DNA of 30,881 bases from an uncultured Mycoplasmatota bacterium (GTDB lineage: Bacteria; Bacillota_I; Bacilli_A; RF39; UBA660): contig URHJ01000017.1 in NCBI GenBank assembly GCA_900547465.1, positions 1-30,881 of the forward strand, given 5' to 3'. Under the pieces are notes generated by a model. It made no database searches. It was given only the letters and a program-made list of their open reading frames with translations, and was not told the origin of the DNA. The translations under genes and the position numbers were made by a program. Positions 23,336-30,796 of this stretch are shown piece after piece (the first letter of the stretch is position 1; each line of letters begins with the position of its first letter).

Positions 23336-25345
23336 ATGGCAAAGGAAATAGAAGTTTTAGATGAGGAAGAAACAAAAAAGAGGAAAAAGAAAAAGAAAGT
23401 ATCAGTAAAAATTGCTCTTGTTTTTTTCCTAATATCATTAATAACAAGTGGATTCTTAATTTATAATATATTTAAGTTATCAGGAATTGAAGATATAATC
23501 AGATATATTATAATAGGAGTCTTAGGAATAATTGATTTAGTTTGTTTAATTAAAATGATAAAAAAATGGAAAGGCAAAAAAAGTAAAAAAGAAAAGAAAA
23601 AACAAAAAGAATCAAAAAGTATCGGATTTATAACATTCCTAATTATATATTCTTTATTAACTGGAACACTAGGAGGCGTAATACAGTATTTCTATGGTAC
23701 TGTTGATAGTATAAATAAAAAATATGTTACTTACTCTTCAAGCCTAGTTGTTTTAAAAGATAATGAAGCAAAAAAAGCAAAAGATTTAAAAAATTATAAA
23801 ATAGGAATTTTAAAAGACAAAAAGTCACCAGAAGGTTATATTATTCCTCAAGAAATTATCAAAGAAGATAAATTAAAAGATAATAACAAAATTGTAAAAT
23901 ATGAAAGTTATACAGAAATGATAACTGATTTATATGCAAAAGAAGTAGATGCAATCTTCCTAACAACTGACTACCCAACTATTTATAGTAGTATTGCTGG
24001 ATATGAAGAAATTGCTAACGAAACAAAAATAATTGAAACAAAAGAAAAGAAAATGAAAAAATCAGATACATCAACAGAAGAAACTGCATCTAGTGGTAAA
24101 TCAGTAACAGAACCATTTACTATTCTATTAATGGGAATTGATTCAACAGATGAAATCCTAACAAAAAATGCAATTGCTAATGGAGACTCTCTAATTCTTA
24201 TTACATTTAATCCGAAGACATTAAACGTAACTATGTTATCAATTCCAAGAGATACATACGTACCAATAGCTTGTTGGGCAAGTAAAGATGAAAATAAAAT
24301 AACTCATGCCGCAGCATATGGAACAGATTGTATGATGAATACAATTGAAAATTATTTTGATGTAAACATTGATTATTATGCAAAAATAAACTTTAAGGGA
24401 TTAGTAAAACTTGTTGATGCCCTAGGAGGAATAGATGTAGACGTACCTCAAAATTTATGTACTGATGATTCTTCTCGTGGTCAACAAATATGTATAAAAG
24501 AAGGAAGACAACATCTAAATGGTGAAGAAGCACTTGTCTTATCAAGAAATAGAAAACAACTAGTAAATGGTGACTTCGGACGTGGACAAAATCAACAATT
24601 AGTAATTCAAGCTATGGTAGAAAAAATAAAAGAATTAAGAAGTGTTAACCAATTTACAAGTGTATTAAATACAGTTTCAAACAGCTTAGATACAAACTTA
24701 ACAACAAAACAAATATTATCATTCTATAGTGTTGCTAAAGACATTGTAAAAACAGGACTAAGTACTGAACATTCTAATATTGTAAACATTCAACAATTAT
24801 ATCTAGAAGGACAAGGTGCTATGATATATGATAAAAGAATGAAAATGACATTATACGACTATGTACCTAATACATATAGTAGAAATGATATAGTTAAAGC
24901 TATGAAAGAAAATTTAGGACAAACAACTCATAAAACAGTAAAAAGCTTCTCTTTCTCTATCAACGAACCATATGAAAAGAAAGTAATCGGTAGTGGAAGT
25001 TATAAATCAACATATAATGCATCAAAATATAAATCAAGAGAAGATGATGATACAAAATCAACAACTAAGAAAACAGAAACAAAGAAAAGTGTAATTTATG
25101 GATGTACAGATCCTACTGCATCTAACTACAATTCAAGTGCAACAGATGATGATGGTAGTTGTAAAAAGAAAAGTACAATAACTCCAACACCAGATCCAGT
25201 AACGCCAAATGACAATAACAGCTCAACTGGAGGAGATAAAGATACATCTAAAGGCGACGAAAAACCAGGAGATAATGACGGTTCAAGTAGTGGAGATAAC
25301 ACACCATCTCAAGCACCAGAGAATACTCCTTCAGGAAACGAATAA
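23336..25345 (+). CDS. LytR-CpsA-Psr (LCP) family wall-polymer transferase with extra domains
   Basis: A 669-aa LCP protein, about twice the family's usual 300-350 aa. LCP enzymes attach teichoic acids or capsule to peptidoglycan. A Lys-rich N-terminus precedes three TM helices (~25-46, 53-73 and 98-120). Residues ~128-225 look like part of a solute-binding (SBP type 3) domain: LKNYKIGILKDKKSPEGY, then KEVDAIFLTTDYP. The LCP core covers ~258-490 with ILLMGIDS, DSLILITFNP, MLSIPRDTYVP, KINFKGLVKLVDALGGID and RNRKQLVNGDFGRGQNQQ, keeping the Arg/Asp residues for pyrophosphate binding. The tail is Lys/Thr-rich, has a GCTDPTASNYNSSATDDDG repeat followed by SC (~588-610) and ends in Pro/Asn/Gly/Ser-rich sequence. 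The SD GGAGGATT is good. Confidence 0.92.
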   Translation: MAKEIEVLDEEETKKRKKKKKVSVKIALVFFLISLITSGFLIYNIFKLSGIEDIIRYIIIGVLGIIDLVCLIKMIKKWKGKKSKKEKKKQKESKSIGFITFLIIYSLLTGTLGGVIQYFYGTVDSINKKYVTYSSSLVVLKDNEAKKAKDLKNYKIGILKDKKSPEGYIIPQEIIKEDKLKDNNKIVKYESYTEMITDLYAKEVDAIFLTTDYPTIYSSIAGYEEIANETKIIETKEKKMKKSDTSTEETASSGKSVTEPFTILLMGIDSTDEILTKNAIANGDSLILITFNPKTLNVTMLSIPRDTYVPIACWASKDENKITHAAAYGTDCMMNTIENYFDVNIDYYAKINFKGLVKLVDALGGIDVDVPQNLCTDDSSRGQQICIKEGRQHLNGEEALVLSRNRKQLVNGDFGRGQNQQLVIQAMVEKIKELRSVNQFTSVLNTVSNSLDTNLTTKQILSFYSVAKDIVKTGLSTEHSNIVNIQQLYLEGQGAMIYDKRMKMTLYDYVPNTYSRNDIVKAMKENLGQTTHKTVKSFSFSINEPYEKKVIGSGSYKSTYNASKYKSREDDDTKSTTKKTETKKSVIYGCTDPTASNYNSSATDDDGSCKKKSTITPTPDPVTPNDNNSSTGGDKDTSKGDEKPGDNDGSSSGDNTPSQAPENTPSGNE

Positions 25346-25357
25346 TAAAAGCATAAC

Positions 25358-25388
25358 AAAAGAGATTCAAACGAATCTCTTTTTATAT
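25358..25388. terminator. bidirectional terminator between the LCP gene and mgtC
   Basis: A perfect 11-bp stem AAAAGAGATTC/GAATCTCTTTT (25358-25368 and 25373-25383) with loop AAAC. T-runs lie on both strands, so it serves the convergent LCP (plus) and MgtC-like (minus) genes. The MgtC stop codon starts at the stem edge. Confidence 0.9.
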
Positions 25389-26093
25389 TTCATCATCATC
25401 TTCATCAGAGTTTTTCACTACTTCTAATTTTTTCCACCCCGATGAAGTAACCCCCGGCTCCAAAACTATTCTATTTATTAATTCTTCCATCTGATTCTTT
25501 TTATCAGTAGCTATTTGGAAAGTAGCCGAAATTTTTACTTTTCCCTCATCTAAATCATTATTTTCCATATTAGTTAAAAGCATATACTCATCATTAACAC
25601 TTTGACTAATTAAAGTACGAATAACAAATTCCTTATCTTCATCACAAATAACTTTTAACTTATAATCACTAAATTTCATATTATTAGCCTTCACATTCAT
25701 CTTTTGAGCAACAAATCTCAATATTATATTAGAAAATAAAATTAATAAACCACCTATTAATGCTTCAATTAAAAGTCCCGCTGCACATAAAGTACCAATA
25801 GCCGCATTACACCAAAGAGTAGCCGCTGTATTAAGACCTTTAACATTTGCTCCATCTTTTAATATAACTCCAGCACCTAAAAAACCAATTCCAGAAACAA
25901 CTTGTGCTGCTATACGAGATATATCTTTTGCATTTGTTTGAATCGAAAAAGTAACAAACAAAAATGAACCTATGCAAACTAAGACATTAGTTCTTAAACC
26001 AATTGCTCTCCTTCTCCATTGTCTTTCCAAACCAATACAAAAACTAATAATAAAACACAAAAATATACGAATTAAAAATTCTTGATAACTCAT
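25383..26093 (-). CDS. mgtC: MgtC/SapB family membrane protein
   Basis: A 236-aa protein. Residues 1-130 form the MgtC/SapB membrane domain with about four helices and the hallmarks IGLERQWRRRAIGLRTN and GIGFLGAGVILKDG, then GLNTAATLW. The C-terminal ~90 residues are soluble with an ACT-like pattern (KLKVICDEDKEFVIRTL ... VKISATFQI). MgtC proteins affect growth at low Mg2+, phosphate and ATP homeostasis; the biochemical activity is unsettled. The SD is GGAGAA. A terminator sits just before its start, so it depends on read-through or an unseen promoter. The symbol indicates family only. Confidence 0.9.
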   Translation of the reverse strand: MSYQEFLIRIFLCFIISFCIGLERQWRRRAIGLRTNVLVCIGSFLFVTFSIQTNAKDISRIAAQVVSGIGFLGAGVILKDGANVKGLNTAATLWCNAAIGTLCAAGLLIEALIGGLLILFSNIILRFVAQKMNVKANNMKFSDYKLKVICDEDKEFVIRTLISQSVNDEYMLLTNMENNDLDEGKVKISATFQIATDKKNQMEELINRIVLEPGVTSSGWKKLEVVKNSDEDDDEI

Positions 26094-26113
26094 AAAATTC
26101 TCCTTTCAAAAAT

Positions 26114-26148
26114 AAAAGAGTATATATTAATTACATATATATTCTTTT
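26114..26148 (-). terminator. terminator of the 122-aa protein gene
   Basis: A long, almost entirely A/T hairpin, AAAAGAGTATATAT/ATATATATTCTTTT (26114-26127 and 26135-26148, one mismatch), with a 7-nt loop and a T-run on the minus strand. It touches the stop codon at 26149-26151. Confidence 0.75.
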
Positions 26149-26517
26149 CTATTTTTTCAATATTTTAACTTTAGGATTTTGATTACTCTTATCCAAAGGA
26201 TTTTCCTCATACTCTAATATATTAGCAGCCCTAAGCATTGATGCCATAAAATCAAGTTTTTGATGAAATTCAGTCCATAAACTACCATCTTTTTTACGTA
26301 ATAAATCAAAAAATCTAAGATTATCTTTATCTACATCTAATTCTTCAATAAATGAATACAACTTATCTCTATTAGCATCAATTAAAACAGGATTATAGGC
26401 ATAATCACCCAATCGACCTTCTGCAATAATATTGTTATGAGATACAAGATATGAATCTTTTTCCAAAGCAGAAACACTCCACCAAAGATTTGTTACATTT
26501 TTTTCCATATTATTCAT
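26149..26517 (-). CDS. hypothetical protein, 122 aa
   Basis: A soluble protein I do not recognise. It contains aromatic and acidic patches: NLWWSVSALEKDSYLV near the N-terminus, IIAEGRLGDYAYNPV, an EELDVDKDNLRFFDLLRKKDG segment, and HQKLDFMASMLRAANILEYEE, with a short basic tail. No signal peptide, TM helix or Cys motif is seen. The ATG has GGGGTGAT upstream and a consensus promoter, so it is an independently transcribed and probably well-expressed gene. The residue pattern suggests a compact alpha/beta domain; I give no function. Confidence 0.8.
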   Translation of the reverse strand: MNNMEKNVTNLWWSVSALEKDSYLVSHNNIIAEGRLGDYAYNPVLIDANRDKLYSFIEELDVDKDNLRFFDLLRKKDGSLWTEFHQKLDFMASMLRAANILEYEENPLDKSNQNPKVKILKK

Positions 26518-26542
26518 AATATCACCCCTAAAACGTTACTAC

Positions 26543-26571
26543 ATTATATCAAAAATATATAAGAATGTCAA
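26543..26571 (-). promoter_or_regulatory. consensus sigma-A promoter of the 122-aa protein gene
   Basis: Perfect TTGACA (26566-26571), 17 bp and perfect TATAAT (26543-26548) on the minus strand. The -35 overlaps the T-tract of the upstream terminator. Confidence 0.9.
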
Positions 26572-26601
26572 AAAAATAGATTATGACATACATAATCTAT
26601 T
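26569..26601 (-). terminator. terminator of the ltaS operon
   Basis: A perfect 11-bp stem AATAGATTATG/CATAATCTATT (26575-26585 and 26591-26601) with a 5-nt loop and T-run on the minus strand. The stop codon of the 225-aa gene (26597-26599) is inside the stem. Confidence 0.9.
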
Positions 26602-27274
26602 CGCTATCTGTTGTATCATCATCAGTTTCATCACCAGATAAAGCTTCAACCAAAACTAATTTCTTACCATCATGAACAAATGTTAAGGTGGCTTCATCTT
26701 GATACCCATTAGCTATTTTTTCATCTTTATAAGTCCAATTAAGCTTAACTGAATATGCCTTATCATCTGTAACATCACCATAAGTAAATTCAGTTTGTTC
26801 AACCTTACCAACACTTATTTTATCAACCACTGGTAAATCCTGCTTACGTTGCCCATAAATATCACTTTCAACATATTTATATAAAGTATCTTCTGCATTT
26901 ACAACAAAATTCTCTAATGCATCAGATTGAACAAAATCAACTCCACCTACATCAGTTTTTGCATTATGATCATCTAAAGAATAAAAATCTAAAATAAACA
27001 TTTTCGCAATAGTTTGAACATACTTCTTTTCATTAACTTTATCTTCTGATAATACATCTTTTAATTCTTGAAACATCTTTTTATAAGCTTCACTTTTATT
27101 ACTCTTTAACACATAACCATATTCAGGTATTTTAGAAACAACTTTATTTTCTTTTACTTCAGACTTATTAACATAACAATGATATGAAAAAGCACCAACA
27201 CCAATAAGTATAATAATCAATAAAATCATTAATATAATTTTAGGTTTTTTCTTTAATTTTTTCTTCTTAGCCAT
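26597..27274 (-). CDS. membrane-anchored extracytoplasmic protein, LtaS companion
   Basis: A 225-aa protein of unknown function. A strongly basic N-terminus (MAKKKKLKKKPK) and one TM helix (~residues 13-30) anchor an outside domain. The domain has alternating helices and strands (EAYKKMFQELKDVLSEDKVN; VEQTEFTYGDVTDDKAYSV; ATLTFVHDGKKLVLVEAL), reminiscent of NTF2-like or lipoprotein accessory domains, and a very acidic C-terminus (GDETDDDTTDSE). It starts 2 nt after ltaS stops and has GGAG upstream, so it is co-expressed with the lipoteichoic acid synthase and may assist it. That role is inference from context only. Confidence 0.75.
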   Translation of the reverse strand: MAKKKKLKKKPKIILMILLIIILIGVGAFSYHCYVNKSEVKENKVVSKIPEYGYVLKSNKSEAYKKMFQELKDVLSEDKVNEKKYVQTIAKMFILDFYSLDDHNAKTDVGGVDFVQSDALENFVVNAEDTLYKYVESDIYGQRKQDLPVVDKISVGKVEQTEFTYGDVTDDKAYSVKLNWTYKDEKIANGYQDEATLTFVHDGKKLVLVEALSGDETDDDTTDSE

Positions 27275-27276
27275 AA

Positions 27277-29349
27277 TTAACTCCCCTCTTTAGAAGATAA
27301 TTTTTCTTCTTCCTTCTCTTTTTCTATTAAATCATAAACAATAACATTATTAGAAACATTCAATAACTTAGAAGCATATTTACTATTCTTATCAATTTCT
27401 TCTTCACTAATAGCACTACCATCTAAAGATAAGTATTCACCTTTTTGACTATTATAATAAACTTTATTTGTTACCCAATTACCTGTAGGGAAAACTACAA
27501 TATTTTGATCTTTTATATTAAAGATATCATGTCCTAATTGATACTTATTATTAAATCCTAACATATTACCAATAGTAGGCATTACATCATACATTCCCAT
27601 AACATTAGTGTACTCTTTATTAAGTTTAGTACCAGCCATATCTTTAGTCCATATTATAAATGGAACCTTACGACCTAATTCATATTGATAAGAATCATAC
27701 TCTTTATAATTAGAATCATCTTTATCATACATTTCATCAGTTTCTTTATTATAGTTATACATATAATTATATTCGCTTCTAGGAAGTCTGGCATCATGAT
27801 CACCATAGATAATAACAACTGTATTATCTAATAGACCATTAGAATCCAAATCATTAAATAATTGACCTAAAGCACCATCAGCATAATGAGCAGATTTGAA
27901 ATAATTACCTAATTTCTTACCTTCCATATAAGGGTGACTAACTTCTTCTGTTGTACCATCTTCTTTAGTAACAGTCTCTTTCATATCAACTGCAAAATCT
28001 CCATACTTATCAACTGCAGAGAAAGGTGTATGATTAGATAACATAACCATAATTCCATACCAATTAGAATTCTTTTCATTAATCTTTTTAAGTTTAGGTA
28101 TAGATTGTTTAAAGAACTCATAATCACTAAGTCCAAGACCAACAGTATTCTCAGATGTAACATGATAATCAGCCTTACTATAAAACTTCTTATAACCTAA
28201 ACTTTGATACATATTACGTCTATTCCAAAAATCAGCATTATTAGCATGCATTGCAAAAGTATAATAACCTTTACTGCTCATAATATTAGGAGTTGCTTGA
28301 TAAGTTCTATCAAAATAAGAAACAAAAGCAGTACCACTTTGAGTAGGCATTAAAGAAGTATTAAATGTTAATTCAGAATCACTACTAGTACCAACACTAA
28401 CTTGAGAATAGAAATTAGAGAAGTACATTCCTTCACTAGCGATCCTTTTTAGATTAGGAACAACATCTTGACCATTAAATTGTAAATCCAAAAGATTTTT
28501 CTGCATACTTTCTGCATGTATAACTAATACATTTTTACCTTCAAATATATTAGTATATTCATTATCTTGTTTTTCTTCTCTATCTTTGTAATATTCTTTA
28601 AACTCTTTCATTGCTTTATCATAACCAAATAATGAATTAATCTTTGGTTGTAATGAAGTAACCACATCATTAAATTGATAAATATATATACCAAATCTCA
28701 TAACAATATATTCACGATTCCATTGTTTAGCAAATCTACTAATATCAAGTGATGATAAAGTAACAACAAAAAGAACAATTAATGAAGCACCAACAGATAA
28801 AGTTTTAACAGTTCTCTTCTTTCTTTCAGACTTAACTTCTACTTTTTTATAATAATTTCTCTTTTTTAATCTCTTATGTACAATTATAAGAGTAATAGGA
28901 CTAAGTAAATAAATTAAATCTTTTAATTGTAATACATTCTGAACTACTGCATCTCCAACAGAAGTGATATATTGAGTAAGTGATAACATAGAAACAGATG
29001 CAAAAGATGTATAAAATGTATAATAAACAGAATTAATCATACATAAAGTAGAAAAGAAAATATTACAAATTAAATAATATGTAAATCTATTCTTAGGCTT
29101 AAATAAATATCCAAATGCACCAACCAAAACAAGTATAGCAGTATCAGCTAAAATTGGTTTAAATGCCAAATAATTCTCCAACGTATGCATTGTAAAGAAC
29201 CTCAAAATAGTTGAACAAAATAAACAAGTTAAAACAAATGTTAAAAATAAAACATTATTTTGAATATACTTCTTTATCAAATGATCATCTTTAATATGTT
29301 TACATTCTTTAATAATTTTTTTCTTCAATCTATTAAATCTCTTTTTCAT
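27277..29349 (-). CDS. ltaS: lipoteichoic acid synthase family (sulfatase-fold) protein
   Basis: A 690-aa membrane enzyme, a little longer than S. aureus LtaS (646 aa), that polymerises glycerol phosphate from phosphatidylglycerol on the outer face of the membrane. About five TM helices occupy residues ~27-210. A linker leads to the sulfatase-like domain: metal-binding Glu in NVLVIHAESMQ, nucleophile Thr in SVGTSSDSELTF (~residue 320), RNMYQSLGYKKFYSKADY, and the Asp/His ligands in VVIIYGDHDARL. The C-terminus is charged. The SD is GAGG. It is first in a two-gene operon with the 225-aa anchored protein. Other LtaS-family members (primase, phosphoglycerol transferase) cannot be excluded. Confidence 0.92.
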   Translation of the reverse strand: MKKRFNRLKKKIIKECKHIKDDHLIKKYIQNNVLFLTFVLTCLFCSTILRFFTMHTLENYLAFKPILADTAILVLVGAFGYLFKPKNRFTYYLICNIFFSTLCMINSVYYTFYTSFASVSMLSLTQYITSVGDAVVQNVLQLKDLIYLLSPITLIIVHKRLKKRNYYKKVEVKSERKKRTVKTLSVGASLIVLFVVTLSSLDISRFAKQWNREYIVMRFGIYIYQFNDVVTSLQPKINSLFGYDKAMKEFKEYYKDREEKQDNEYTNIFEGKNVLVIHAESMQKNLLDLQFNGQDVVPNLKRIASEGMYFSNFYSQVSVGTSSDSELTFNTSLMPTQSGTAFVSYFDRTYQATPNIMSSKGYYTFAMHANNADFWNRRNMYQSLGYKKFYSKADYHVTSENTVGLGLSDYEFFKQSIPKLKKINEKNSNWYGIMVMLSNHTPFSAVDKYGDFAVDMKETVTKEDGTTEEVSHPYMEGKKLGNYFKSAHYADGALGQLFNDLDSNGLLDNTVVIIYGDHDARLPRSEYNYMYNYNKETDEMYDKDDSNYKEYDSYQYELGRKVPFIIWTKDMAGTKLNKEYTNVMGMYDVMPTIGNMLGFNNKYQLGHDIFNIKDQNIVVFPTGNWVTNKVYYNSQKGEYLSLDGSAISEEEIDKNSKYASKLLNVSNNVIVYDLIEKEKEEEKLSSKEGS

Positions 29350-29368
29350 ATCTAACCTCGCTTATTAT

Positions 29369-29397
29369 ATTATAACACTCTTAGATATACATTTCAA
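29369..29397 (-). promoter_or_regulatory. sigma-A promoter of the ltaS operon
   Basis: TTGAAA (29392-29397), 17 bp and TATAAT (29369-29374), preceded by TGT (extended -10), on the minus strand. Confidence 0.85.
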
Positions 29398-29421
29398 TAC
29401 AGAAAAAGAATGACAAATAAG

Positions 29422-29448
29422 AAAAAAAAGTAAGTTAATTCACCTACT
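29422..29448 (-). terminator. terminator of the glycosyltransferase gene
   Basis: The minus-strand RNA can fold AGTAGGT with ACTTACT (7 bp including one G-U pair, 29429-29435 and 29442-29448), followed by seven or eight T. The stop codon (29447-29449) overlaps the stem. Confidence 0.7.
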
Positions 29449-30439
29449 ATTTTAGTATTTTCTTTTTTATTTTATTATGAGAATTATCATCCAACAATGT
29501 TTTAGCTAATACATTACAATCAGATATAAATGGAATATCAAAAATAATATTTTTCTTTCTTTTTTCAGGATCAAAATCACCATTCCATATTTTCCTATAT
29601 TTTTCATATTCCTTAGTAAATGGATGAATTTTATTATCTTCCCACACAGCTGTATTCAAGTAATGAAGAGTATGTAGAATATGAGGATTATTTAATGCTG
29701 AAATAACTTCATCAAAAGAATAATAAAAAGGTCTATCTTTTAAAAATTTTCTAGCCAACAAACGATGTTTACCTAATTCGTTAGCAAATGGAATAATATT
29801 ATAACTTAAATCAAGAGTTTCAATCTGATTTTGAAAAGTTAAGTTTATTAAATCTTGATCTGGATAAATTAAATTGCTATGTATTCTTTTAGATACGGAA
29901 TACAAATCATCTAAGCAATTTTCTTGATCCCAAGCATTATAATTAAATAATAAGACTCCACTATTATAATATGCCTCAACTTCCTCACTACAATAATCAA
30001 AACTTAGGTTATTTATATGTTCAGGAATCAAAATTTCTTTCACAGCTGCAAGAGGTCTTTGTATCTTTTTATCAAATAAATCCTTCAAATCACCAACTAC
30101 TATCGTATCACTATCTAAATAAAGTATTTTATCAGTTTCATCAATAATTTCATTAGCAAATAATCTTGCATTAGCTATATCAGTGTTTCTCCACTTTGGA
30201 ATATTAAAATGTTTCATTAATTCTGTAATTTTATCAATATTATATCTCTTAATATCTATATTATCATATAGGTCATTTAATTGATCTAAATTATAGAAGT
30301 CTTCATCAGTAAAACCATCTTCTATAATATGAACTTTTATATTATTATTTTTATTATTTTCCGCTAAAGAATATATAGAAGTTAACATATGTGGAAAATA
30401 ATTATGATCAGTAGTATATAAGACATGAAATTTAGTCAT
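29447..30439 (-). CDS. family 8 glycosyltransferase (LgtC/GlyA type)
   Basis: A 330-aa soluble GT8 retaining glycosyltransferase that would transfer a hexose from a UDP-sugar. N-terminus MTKFHVLYTTDHNYFPHMLT; donor and metal site in KILYLDSDTIVVGDL (DxD, ~residues 105-120); acceptor-region YNSGVLLFNYNAW; HILHTLHYLNTAVW with the conserved metal-binding His. The lysine-rich C-terminus may be membrane-associating. The start at 30439 has a strong GAGGGGGAG; the longer reading to 30490 crosses this SD and the promoter. Acceptor (LTA, glycolipid or surface protein) is unknown. The neighbouring ltaS unit makes an envelope acceptor plausible. Confidence 0.92.
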   Translation of the reverse strand: MTKFHVLYTTDHNYFPHMLTSIYSLAENNKNNNIKVHIIEDGFTDEDFYNLDQLNDLYDNIDIKRYNIDKITELMKHFNIPKWRNTDIANARLFANEIIDETDKILYLDSDTIVVGDLKDLFDKKIQRPLAAVKEILIPEHINNLSFDYCSEEVEAYYNSGVLLFNYNAWDQENCLDDLYSVSKRIHSNLIYPDQDLINLTFQNQIETLDLSYNIIPFANELGKHRLLARKFLKDRPFYYSFDEVISALNNPHILHTLHYLNTAVWEDNKIHPFTKEYEKYRKIWNGDFDPEKRKKNIIFDIPFISDCNVLAKTLLDDNSHNKIKKKILK

Positions 30440-30461
30440 ATGTCTCCCCCTCAGTTTCGTT

Positions 30462-30490
30462 ATTATACTACGTTTTTTATTATATTTCAA
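30462..30490 (-). promoter_or_regulatory. sigma-A promoter of the glycosyltransferase gene
   Basis: TTGAAA (30485-30490), 17 bp and TATAAT (30462-30467) on the minus strand, about 20 nt upstream of the start codon. Confidence 0.85.
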
Positions 30491-30571
30491 TAATTATATT
30501 AGCCTATTACATAACAATTTACTTCAATTAATTATAATATTTATTTAATAATCAATATCTGTTTTAGCAAC

Positions 30572-30783
30572 TTAGATTGCTGGACGAACAACTAAATCAC
30601 TTGAATTTTAAACGGTATTATTTCCACCAAAACGATTAAGACTACCAATCATACCAGCACGATCAGAATCTAGAAGGTTTTCTAGCCAAGTTCCCCAAGC
30701 TGCATTAGAAGGATTTGGATACTTTGTGTTCTGCATCAAATAATTACATGAATCTAATTCTACCTACTCTCCATTTTCATACT
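30572..30783 (-). pseudogene. remnant of a surface or repeat-type protein
   Basis: One minus-strand frame reads as sensible protein across about 70 codons but contains stops. It runs YENGE*VELDSC, then TKYPNPSNAAWGTWLEN, LLDSDRAGMIGSLNRFGG, NNTV*NSSDLVVRPAI*. The first stop (TAG) stands where TGG (Trp) would fit, and the second splits a C-terminal domain of the '...VRPAI' type seen in secreted or pilin-associated proteins of related uncultured Firmicutes. No start or SD is seen. The family attribution is from memory of similar C-termini and is tentative. It fills most of the otherwise gene-free 30440-30796 stretch. Confidence 0.6.
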
Positions 30784-30796
30784 AATTATACTAACT

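Noticed and set aside
25209..25427. Plus-strand ORF overlapping the LCP tail
   Set aside because: Out of frame with the low-complexity LCP tail and runs through the bidirectional terminator.
27981..28163. Alternative-frame ORF inside ltaS
   Set aside because: Shadow frame of a conserved sulfatase-fold region.
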